A DNA stretch of 6,444 nt from Betaproteobacteria bacterium (lineage in GTDB: Bacteria > Pseudomonadota > Gammaproteobacteria > Burkholderiales > SG8-39), in the NCBI GenBank assembly GCA_019509895.1, contig JAEKLK010000067.1, forward strand, positions 1 through 6,444, written 5' to 3'. This document shows positions 1 to 5,413 of the stretch, piece after piece. A program made the position numbers and the translations under genes. The notes under the pieces were generated by a model that made no database searches, had not been told where the DNA came from, and saw only the letters and a list, made by a program, of their open reading frames with translations. Numbering within the stretch: position 1 is the first letter of the stretch; each line of letters starts with the position of its first letter.

Positions 1-1
1 T

Positions 2-1129
2 GAGGGCGAGCGCGCCTACCTGCACGGGACGCGGGTCGGCCTGAAGTTCCGGCCGGCCGACTGGCGCGTCGACACGTTCATCGCCTACCGCTTCGAAGGC
101 TTCACGCAGGATCGGCGCCCGGAGAGCACGGCCGGGCTCGACGTGCGCGAGCCGGGATTCGACGCCGGCGTCAGCCTGAGCCGGCGGTTCGCCTGGGGAA
201 AGCCGTACGTCGAGCTGCTGCACGACATAAGCAAGAGCTCGAAAGGCAGCGAGTTTCGCGCCGGCCTTTGGATGAACGAATGGCACCGCGGCCGGCTGAC
301 GTTGCGCCCGCAACTCGTCGCCGCCTGGCGCGATGCCAAGTTGAACAATCATTACTACGGCACGGCCGATTACCAGGCAGGCGCCGGCCTCGACCTGAGC
401 GCGACACTGTGGGCCGACTACCTGCTGGCCGAGAGCTGGCATGTGCTGGCGGGCTTGAGCGCCCTGCGCCGCTCGCACGAAATCACCGACAGCCCGCTCG
501 CGCAGGGCGGGCTACAGCCGCAGGCGTTCGTCGGCCTGATGTACGACTTGTCGCCCAAGCAGGCGCGCTGGGAGCCGCAGGCAAAACCGCTGATCGCCAA
601 GGTGCTCTACGGCAACTCGAGCGACTGCGACATGCTGCAGATCATGCGGCTCAGCTGCACGACGCGGCACACCGCCGACAACACCGACATCGCGGCCGTG
701 CATCTCGGTCGCAAGCTGATCGATAGCCCGGGCGGCTGGCCGGTCGAGGTCGCCGGCTTCGTCGGCCTGCAGCGCCACTTCGAGAAGACCTACCAGGACG
801 ACTTCTGGTCGGTGATGGGCTTCTTCAAGTTCTACTGGTACGGTTTCGGCTGGGACAAGTACGTGCGCACGCGTGTCGGCATGGGCTTCGGCCTCTCCTA
901 CGCCGAGCAGATCCCGTTCATGGAGCTGCGCGACCAGGCGAAGCACGGCCGCGGCAACTGGAAGCTCTTGAGCTACCTGGACCCGAGCTTCGACGTGCGC
1001 GTGGCACGCGACACTTACGTCGGGCTGGGCGTGTCCCACCGCTCGGGCGCGTTCGGCAAGTCGCAGTTCTTCGGCAACGTGACTGGAGGCTCCAATTACA
1101 TCTACCTCTCCCTCGAAACCGCCTTTTAA
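2..1129 (+). CDS. MipA/OmpV-family outer membrane protein with C-terminal PagL-like barrel region (5' partial)
   Basis: The reading frame is open from base 2 to the TAA at 1127-1129, giving 375 visible residues. The true start lies upstream of the window, so the GTG at 143 is internal. Visible residues about 10-183 match the MipA/OmpV family: I recognise the NNHYYG motif (115-120), the LTLRPQL strand before it, and EITDSPL (160-166), which align with E. coli MipA from memory. MipA is an outer-membrane barrel known to bind the murein hydrolase MltA. After residue 183, where MipA normally ends, the protein continues for about 190 residues. This part has amphipathic strands, a C-terminal GVSHRSGAFG stretch with His346 and Ser348, and a final TGGSNYIYLSLETAF-type strand ending in Phe375, typical of BAM-assembled barrels. 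His-x-Ser near the C-terminus recalls lipid A 3-O-deacylase PagL, but I see no acidic residue at the expected spacing, so enzyme activity is uncertain. The MipA half is secure; the PagL relation is an inference. Confidence 0.85.
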   Translation, partial: EGERAYLHGTRVGLKFRPADWRVDTFIAYRFEGFTQDRRPESTAGLDVREPGFDAGVSLSRRFAWGKPYVELLHDISKSSKGSEFRAGLWMNEWHRGRLTLRPQLVAAWRDAKLNNHYYGTADYQAGAGLDLSATLWADYLLAESWHVLAGLSALRRSHEITDSPLAQGGLQPQAFVGLMYDLSPKQARWEPQAKPLIAKVLYGNSSDCDMLQIMRLSCTTRHTADNTDIAAVHLGRKLIDSPGGWPVEVAGFVGLQRHFEKTYQDDFWSVMGFFKFYWYGFGWDKYVRTRVGMGFGLSYAEQIPFMELRDQAKHGRGNWKLLSYLDPSFDVRVARDTYVGLGVSHRSGAFGKSQFFGNVTGGSNYIYLSLETAF

Positions 1130-1190
1130 GGACATCAGCGTCCTCAGCACGCTCGCGCTCAAGGGCGCACTCGAGGCGGCGGCGCCCGGG

Positions 1191-1784
1191 TTGCGCGCCG
1201 AGTTCCACGCCACGCAAGCGCTGCTGAAATCGATCGCCGAAGGCGCGAGCGCGGACGTGGTCATCCTCACCGCGGAAGGCATCGACCAGCTCATCGCTCA
1301 GGCTGCCGTGTTGCCGCAGACGCGGCTCGAGCTGGGCCGCTCGGGCGTGGGCCTCGCCGTGCGCGCCGGCGCGCCGAAACCGCGTATCGCTTCTTTGAAG
1401 GAACTGAAGGAAAGCCTGCTTGCGGCAGAGTCGGTAGGCCACTCGAAGCAGGGCGCGAGCGGCCTCTATTTCGCCAGCCTGCTCGAGCGGCATGGGCTGG
1501 CGGACAAGCTCAAGAAGCGCGTCATCGTCGAGAAGGGGCCGGTCGCTGCCGGTATTGCCAGAGGCGAGATCGCGCTCGGCGCGCAGCTCCTCTGTGAGCT
1601 CGCGCCGGTGGCGGGCATCGACATCATCGGGCCGCTGCCCGCGGAGGTCCAGAAGTACTACTCGTTCTCCGCGGCGGTGATGAAGGCATCGAAGAAGCCC
1701 GACGAAGCGCGCGCCTTCCTCGCCTTCCTGCGCACGGAGGCCGTGCGAGCCGCAATGAAGAAGAACCTGCTAGAGCCCGCCTAG
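1191..1784 (+). CDS. ModA-like substrate-binding domain protein, start codon unclear
   Basis: Type 2 periplasmic-binding fold of the molybdate-binding (ModA-like) class. I recognise the ADVVILTAEGIDQLI segment, RSGVGLAVRAGAPKP, the S-x-GASGLYFA region, the GPVAAGIARGEIALG hinge and the terminal IIGPLPAEVQ...FSAAV...AFLAFL pattern. The given start, TTG at 1191, is the first standard start codon in frame and yields 197 residues. However, family-like sequence (DISVLSTLALKGALE) runs upstream in the same frame to 1131, and this is the first strand and ligand-binding loop. Starting at 1191 would remove it. The frame is open from 1083 with only CTG (1083), ATT (1095, five bases after GGAGG at 1085-1089) and ATC (1134) as rare alternatives. 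No signal peptide is visible, and no ABC permease or ATPase lies nearby, so the role in transport is unproven. It may be a degraded gene, a rare-start gene or a frameshift product. It follows the outer-membrane gene directly and overlaps SDR1 by 4 bp at its end. Confidence 0.75.
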   Translation: MRAEFHATQALLKSIAEGASADVVILTAEGIDQLIAQAAVLPQTRLELGRSGVGLAVRAGAPKPRIASLKELKESLLAAESVGHSKQGASGLYFASLLERHGLADKLKKRVIVEKGPVAAGIARGEIALGAQLLCELAPVAGIDIIGPLPAEVQKYYSFSAAVMKASKKPDEARAFLAFLRTEAVRAAMKKNLLEPA

Positions 1785-2539
1785 CCGCCCTGTATGGAGT
1801 AGCCGCCGTCGACCGGGATGGCGGTGCCGGTGATGAAGTCGGAGGCCGTGGAGCAGAGGAACACGGCGATGCCGCCCATGTCCTGCGGCGTGCCCCAGCG
1901 CCCGGCCGGCGTGCGCGCCACCACGCGCTCGTGCAGACCGGCGACTTCGCCGCGCGCGCGGCGCGTGAGCGCCGTGTCGATCCACCCCGGCAGCACGGCG
2001 TTCACCTGGATGTGGTCCTTTGCCCAGGCGCAGGCGAGCGAGCGCGTGAGCTGCACGATGCCACCCTTGCTCGCGCCATACGGCGCAGCGAATGAGGCGC
2101 CGAACATCGACATCATCGAGCCGATATTGACGATCTTGCCGCCGCCCGCGCGCACGAAATGCGGGTAGGCCGCCTGGGCGGCGACGAACGCGCTCGTAAG
2201 GTTGGCGCTCAGCACGCGCTGCCATTCCTCCAGCGTGTAGTCCTGCGGCTGTCGGCGGATATTGATGCCGGCGTTGTTCACCAGGATGTCCAGGCGCCCA
2301 AGGCGTCGCGCCGCCTCGTCCACCATCGCGCGGCAGGCGCGCTCGTCGGCCACGTCGGCCACCAGCGCCACCGCGCCCGCCCCGAGCGCCTTCAGCGCGG
2401 CGGCGTTCTTGTCCTCGTCGCGCCCGGCGATCGCCACCTTCGCGCCCGCGGCGGCGAGGGCCTGCGCCATGCCCAGGCCGATGCCGCCGTTGCCGCCGGT
2501 GACCAGCGCCGCCTTGCCCTGCAGTTCGAATTTCTCCAT
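1781..2539 (-). CDS. SDR-family NAD(P)-dependent oxidoreductase (SDR1)
   Basis: Classical short-chain dehydrogenase/reductase of 252 residues, the usual length, expected to be a soluble cytoplasmic tetramer that oxidises an alcohol or reduces a ketone. Visible motifs: TGGNGGIG dinucleotide-binding turn (14-21), Asp62-Val63 adenine contact, NNAG (88-91), and the catalytic set Asn113, Ser141, Tyr154 and Lys158. The C-terminus carries the usual FITGTAIPVDGGY ending. Arg40 at the end of the second strand (AGRD) points to NADP(H), by the known SDR rule. The sequence resembles the gluconate 5-dehydrogenase / 2-deoxygluconate 3-dehydrogenase type, but substrate cannot be read from it. The ATG has a strong ribosome binding site, GAGGAGG at 2544-2550, four bases upstream. 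It is divergent from the MarR-GNAT gene across 64 bp that hold a palindrome, so it is a likely target of that regulator. Its TAG stop shares CTAG with the convergent ModA-like gene. Confidence 0.93.
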   Translation of the reverse strand: MEKFELQGKAALVTGGNGGIGLGMAQALAAAGAKVAIAGRDEDKNAAALKALGAGAVALVADVADERACRAMVDEAARRLGRLDILVNNAGINIRRQPQDYTLEEWQRVLSANLTSAFVAAQAAYPHFVRAGGGKIVNIGSMMSMFGASFAAPYGASKGGIVQLTRSLACAWAKDHIQVNAVLPGWIDTALTRRARGEVAGLHERVVARTPAGRWGTPQDMGGIAVFLCSTASDFITGTAIPVDGGYSIQGG

Positions 2540-2565
2540 CGCGCCTCCTCGCGCCGATTATGGAT

Positions 2566-2584
2566 TACTTGACAAAAGCAAGTA
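2566..2584. promoter_or_regulatory. Inverted-repeat operator, probable MarR-type binding site
   Basis: TACTTGACAAAAGCAAGTA is a perfect 6-bp inverted repeat (TACTTG/CAAGTA) around a 7-base spacer, 19 bp in all. It stands in the 64-bp gap between divergent SDR1 and the MarR-GNAT gene, and is AT-rich amid GC-rich DNA. Its size and symmetry match sites bound by MarR dimers. It overlaps a TTGACA -35-like hexamer (2569-2574) on the plus strand, so binding would be expected to block transcription of the regulator and perhaps of SDR1 too. The repeat is seen directly; binding is inferred. Confidence 0.6.
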
Positions 2585-2598
2585 TCCCGGCCGAGCAT
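2569..2598 (+). promoter_or_regulatory. Possible promoter of the MarR-GNAT gene
   Basis: A perfect -35 hexamer TTGACA lies at 2569-2574. The best -10 candidate at a suitable distance is GAGCAT at 2593-2598 (18-base spacer), which is poor. If it is used, transcription would begin about at the ATG at 2604, giving a leaderless message. This would agree with the lack of a clear ribosome binding site before that ATG. The -35 match could be chance, as it lies inside the palindrome. Confidence 0.3.
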
Positions 2599-2603
2599 CG
2601 AGC

Positions 2604-3542
2604 ATGTCCCATGTCGACGCGGTGCGGCGCTTCAACCGCTTCTATACGCGCCGCATCGGCGTGCTGCAGTCGAGCTACCTCGGCCTGCCGTTCCCGCTGC
2701 CGCAGGCGCGCGTGCTCTACGAGATCGGCCAGCGCCGCGAATGTACGGCGAGCGAGCTCGGCGCCGAGCTCGACATCGACCTCGGCTACCTCAGCCGCCT
2801 GCTGCAGGGCCTGAAGCGCGAGCGCCTGGTGCAGGGCGAGCGCGCGGGGCACGACGCCCGGCGCGTGCGGCTTGCGCTCACGCCGAAGGGCCGCAAGGCG
2901 TTCGCCGCGCTCGATGAGAGCTCGCGTCGCGTCACCGGCGAGATGCTCGCGCCGCTCAGCGTGCCGCAGCGAAGCGCCCTCGTCGGCGCGCTCGGCACGG
3001 TCGAGCAGGTGCTCGAGCCGCGCAAAGCCAAGGCCGAGATCACGCTGCGGCCGCATCGGCCCGGCGACATGGGCTGGGTGGTGGAGCGCCACGGCGTCCT
3101 GTACGAAGGCGAATACGGCTGGGGTGCCCTGTTCGAGGCGCTCGTTGCCGACATCGTCGGCAAGTTCCTGCGCGAGTTCGACGCCAAGCGCGAGCGCTGC
3201 TGGATCGCCGAGAGCCGCATCGATCAGCATGTCGAGCGCGTCGGCTCGGTGTTTGTGGTCGATGAAGGCCGCAACATCGCAAAGCTGCGGCTGCTGCTCA
3301 TCGAACCGCAGGTTCGGGGGCAGGGCCTCGGCCAGCGGCTGGTCGAGGAATGCATCGCCTTCGCCCGCAGTCGCGGCTACCGCAAGCTCGTCCTCTGGAC
3401 GCACGAGAACCTGACCGCCGCGCGCGCCATATATACGAAGCTCGGCTTCCGGCTCGTGAAAAGCGAGCCGCACCGGCAGTTCGGCGTGCCGGTGGTCGGC
3501 GAGTATTGGGAATTGCGGCTTACGCCGCGGCGCGGAACTTGA
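2604..3542 (+). CDS. MarR-family winged-helix regulator fused to a GNAT acetyltransferase domain
   Basis: A 312-residue two-domain protein. Residues about 5-140 form a MarR-type winged helix: AVRRFNRFYTRRIGVL dimerisation helix, LPQARVLYEI, the recognition-helix region ELDIDLGYLSRLLQGLKRERL (54-75) and the wing with DARRVRLALTPKG (84-96). Residues about 147-305 form a GNAT fold beginning ITLRPHRPGDMGWVV, with the acetyl-CoA binding motif R238-G-Q-G-L-G243 and the LWTHENLTAARAIYTKLGF segment (264-283). This MarR-GNAT order is a known, widespread architecture; the acetylated substrate is generally unknown. The start is ATG 2604: the frame is open farther upstream, but there is no other start codon between there and the divergent SDR1 gene, and MSHVDAVRRFNRFYTR matches the usual N-terminus. 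A ribosome binding site is weak or absent. The gene is probably autoregulated through the palindrome just upstream. Its last 23 bp overlap the convergent diguanylate cyclase gene. Confidence 0.92.
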   Translation: MSHVDAVRRFNRFYTRRIGVLQSSYLGLPFPLPQARVLYEIGQRRECTASELGAELDIDLGYLSRLLQGLKRERLVQGERAGHDARRVRLALTPKGRKAFAALDESSRRVTGEMLAPLSVPQRSALVGALGTVEQVLEPRKAKAEITLRPHRPGDMGWVVERHGVLYEGEYGWGALFEALVADIVGKFLREFDAKRERCWIAESRIDQHVERVGSVFVVDEGRNIAKLRLLLIEPQVRGQGLGQRLVEECIAFARSRGYRKLVLWTHENLTAARAIYTKLGFRLVKSEPHRQFGVPVVGEYWELRLTPRRGT

Positions 3543-4593
3543 CCGAGCGGTTGCGGCCGTCCTGCTTGGCGGAGTAGAGCGCGCCGTCGGCGTGCGCGGC
3601 GAGCGCATCGAGCGTCGCGCCATCTTCCGGATAGCAGGCGATGCCGATACTGACGCTCGACACGAGCCGCTGCCCCCCGAGCTCGAGCGGCGAGTCGGAG
3701 ACGCGGCTGCGGATGCGCTCGGCCACCTCCATGGCACCCTTGCCCGGCGTATCGGGCAGCAGCACGATGAACTCGTCGCCGCCGTAGCGCGCAGCGATGT
3801 CGGTGAAGCGCAGCTCCGCCTGGATGCACTCGGCGAGCTGGCGCAGGAGCAGGTTGCCGGTCGCGTGACCGTGGCTGTCGTTCACGTTCTTCAGGTTGTC
3901 CGAGTCGATCATCAGGACGCTGGTGGCGCGGCCGTGGCGCGCCGCCTGGGCAAACAGCCGATTGGCGGCGAGCGCGAAACCACGCACGTTGAGCAGCCCG
4001 GTGAGGTCGTCGGTCTCCGAGAGCACCTTGGCGCGCGCGAGGCCATAGCGGATATCCGCCGAGAACATGGTAGTGATGTAGGCGACCAGGACCACCGGCG
4101 CGAGCTGCGCTATGAGGCTGCCAATGAAAGGCAGCGAGAGAATTTCTCGCAGCTCCGCGCCGCCGCCCAGGAAAAGGTAGCAAGCCGCGATCAGAGCGAC
4201 GCCGACGAGCGTGATCACTTTGCCGAGCGTCAGCGCGGCGGTGATGACGGGCAGGAGATAGGCGTTCAGCAGCGGGCTCGCCAGGCCGTCGGTCGACCAG
4301 AGCACCCAGGTGACGAAAGCCATCATGCCGAGCGTTTCGATGGCGATCTTCCAGCGCGTCTCGCGCCGGTAGAAGTTCGCATAGCGAAAGATCATCACCA
4401 GCGCCGCGTAGAGGAAGATGCCCATCCAGACAGCGGCGTTCTGCTCCGCGTCCTCGCGCGCCCCGCCGAAGATGACGTACAGCAGCACGAGGATGAGCAG
4501 CAGCCAGTGGATCTCGGCCACCGTGCGCGCGATGCCGCGCAGCTCTTCTTGTTCGATCGAAACCGCGCCGCTCGTTGCCGATGCTCTGAACAT
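3520..4593 (-). CDS. Membrane-bound GGDEF diguanylate cyclase
   Basis: A 357-residue protein that should make the second messenger cyclic di-GMP from two GTP at the inner membrane. Hydrophobic stretches near residues 28-43, 54-70, 82-102, 107-121, 124-143 and 155-178 suggest about six membrane spans with short loops, so no large sensor domain such as PAS or CHASE is present. The GGDEF domain spans about 190-352: TDDLTGLLNVRGF entry (194-206), the metal/substrate segment MIDSDNLKNVNDSHGH (228-243), an intact RYGGDEF signature (GGDEF 271-275) and SVSIGIA (313-319). The allosteric product-inhibition site RxxD is present as Arg262-Phe-Thr-Asp265, five residues before GGDEF, so feedback inhibition is likely. 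Start ATG 4593 has GGGGGGAAG (4599-4607) five bases upstream. The signal sensed and the downstream target are unknown. It is divergent from SDR2 and convergent with the MarR-GNAT gene; neither implies a shared role. Confidence 0.95.
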   Translation of the reverse strand: MFRASATSGAVSIEQEELRGIARTVAEIHWLLLILVLLYVIFGGAREDAEQNAAVWMGIFLYAALVMIFRYANFYRRETRWKIAIETLGMMAFVTWVLWSTDGLASPLLNAYLLPVITAALTLGKVITLVGVALIAACYLFLGGGAELREILSLPFIGSLIAQLAPVVLVAYITTMFSADIRYGLARAKVLSETDDLTGLLNVRGFALAANRLFAQAARHGRATSVLMIDSDNLKNVNDSHGHATGNLLLRQLAECIQAELRFTDIAARYGGDEFIVLLPDTPGKGAMEVAERIRSRVSDSPLELGGQRLVSSVSIGIACYPEDGATLDALAAHADGALYSAKQDGRNRSVKFRAAA

Positions 4594-4621
4594 GCGGGCT
4601 TCCCCCCGAAAGCCGTGCGCT

Positions 4622-4651
4622 ATTATGGGCCGCGATGGATCTCTCCGCCAA
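4622..4651 (-). promoter_or_regulatory. Candidate sigma-70 promoter for the diguanylate cyclase
   Basis: Read on the minus strand, TTGGCG (4646-4651) and CATAAT (4622-4627) are separated by 18 bases and match the -35 and -10 consensus at four and five positions. Transcription would start about 4614-4615, leaving a 5' leader of about 21 bases that contains the ribosome binding site at 4599-4607. The -35 lies inside the first codons of the divergent SDR2. The same AT-rich island read forward gives TATTAT (4621-4626), a possible -10 for SDR2, although no good -35 accompanies it. Confidence 0.35.
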
Positions 4652-5402
4652 TGGCAAACGCGTGCTGGTCACCGCCGGTGCTGCCGGAATCGGCCGCGCT
4701 ATCGCACAGACTTTTGTGGACCATGGCGCGCGCGTGCACGTGTGCGATGTCGACGACGCGGCGCTCAAGTCGCTGCCGGCAAAGATTTCGCGCACGCGCG
4801 CCGATGTGGCTTTGTTGGCAGATGTCGAGCGGCTTTTCGTTGACCTCGCACAACAGCTCGGCGGCCTCGACGTGCTCGTCAACAACGCCGGCATCGCCGG
4901 CCCGACGGCGAAGGTGGAAGACATCCGACCCGAGGACTGGGAGCGCTGCATCGCCGTCGACCTGAACGGCATGTTCTACTGCACACGCAAGGCAATGCCG
5001 CTCATCAAGGCCGCCGGCGGCGGCTGCATCGTCAACCTCTCCTCCGCCGCGGGACGGCACGGCTTTCCGCACCGCAGCCCGTACGCCGCGGCGAAGTGGG
5101 GCGTGGTCGGCTTCACGAAGAGCCTCGCGGTGGAAGCCGGGCCGGACAAGGTGCGCGTCAACTGCATCCTGCCCGGCATCGTCGAGGGCGAGCGCATCGA
5201 GCGCGTGATCGCCGCGAAGGCCCAGGCGCACGGCGTGTCGCAGGAAGAATTCCGGCGCCGGTTTCTCGAGACGACCAGCCTGCACTCCACGGTGAGCGCC
5301 CAGGACATCGCCAACATGGTGCTGTTTCTCGCGAGCGACGCCGGCGCGCGCATCACCGGCCAGCCGATCTCGGTCGACGCCGACGTCCGCTACCTGGTTT
5401 GA
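4635..5402 (+). CDS. SDR-family NAD-dependent oxidoreductase (SDR2)
   Basis: Classical short-chain dehydrogenase/reductase of 255 residues. Motifs seen: TAGAAGIG (13-20) nucleotide-binding turn, Asp57-Val58, NNAG (83-86), and catalytic Asn111, Ser137, Tyr150 and Lys154. Asp38 at the end of the second strand (VCDVD) indicates NAD(H) by the family rule. A longer region after PGIVEGERIERVIAAKAQ (about 165-215) forms the substrate lid and is typical of a clade often labelled 3-oxoacyl-ACP reductase-like, but the true substrate is unknown. The ending ISVDADVRYLV has Ala-Asp where most SDRs have Gly-Gly. The ATG at 4635 is only 41 bp from the divergent cyclase start and lacks a good ribosome binding site (only GGG at 4627-4629). 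It is the first gene of an operon with SDR3, whose start follows its TGA by 11 bases. The pair probably catalyses two redox steps of one pathway, an inference from position only. Confidence 0.93.
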   Translation: MDLSANGKRVLVTAGAAGIGRAIAQTFVDHGARVHVCDVDDAALKSLPAKISRTRADVALLADVERLFVDLAQQLGGLDVLVNNAGIAGPTAKVEDIRPEDWERCIAVDLNGMFYCTRKAMPLIKAAGGGCIVNLSSAAGRHGFPHRSPYAAAKWGVVGFTKSLAVEAGPDKVRVNCILPGIVEGERIERVIAAKAQAHGVSQEEFRRRFLETTSLHSTVSAQDIANMVLFLASDAGARITGQPISVDADVRYLV

Positions 5403-5407
5403 AGGAG
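5402..5407 (+). promoter_or_regulatory. Ribosome binding site that fixes the TTG start of SDR3
   Basis: AAGGAG lies six bases before TTG at 5414 and overlaps the last base of the SDR2 stop codon. This strong site, and the fact that MRLEGKAALVTGG is a standard SDR N-terminus, place the start at 5414 and not at upstream in-frame codons that run through SDR2. The arrangement suggests coupled translation of the two genes. Confidence 0.8.
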
Positions 5408-5413
5408 AAACAA

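Noticed and set aside
2557..2562. CATAAT on the minus strand as a -10 for SDR1
   Set aside because: No fitting -35 lies at 16-18 bases, and the start it predicts would fall on the ribosome binding site. It may matter but is not supported enough to list.
2262..2603. Upstream extension of the MarR-GNAT gene
   Set aside because: It is antisense to SDR1, and the stretch has low-complexity Ala/Arg/Ser composition. The first codon compatible with the MarR N-terminus is ATG 2604.
2565..3737. A 390-codon minus-strand open frame opposite the MarR-GNAT gene
   Set aside because: Long antisense frames are common in DNA this GC-rich. The plus strand has two complete recognisable domains, and the antisense product shows none.
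3592..4965. A 457-codon plus-strand open frame opposite the cyclase
   Set aside because: It is a mirror reading of the GGDEF gene and runs out of frame into SDR2, with no recognisable motif.
3377..4972. A 531-codon minus-strand open frame
   Set aside because: It reads the cyclase and its flanks in another frame, giving Arg/Ala/Pro-rich protein with no family features. The GGDEF protein in the other minus frame (3520-4593) is clearly the real gene.
5096..5413. Upstream extension of SDR3 into SDR2
   Set aside because: It is an out-of-frame reading of SDR2. The ribosome binding site and family N-terminus place the start at TTG 5414.
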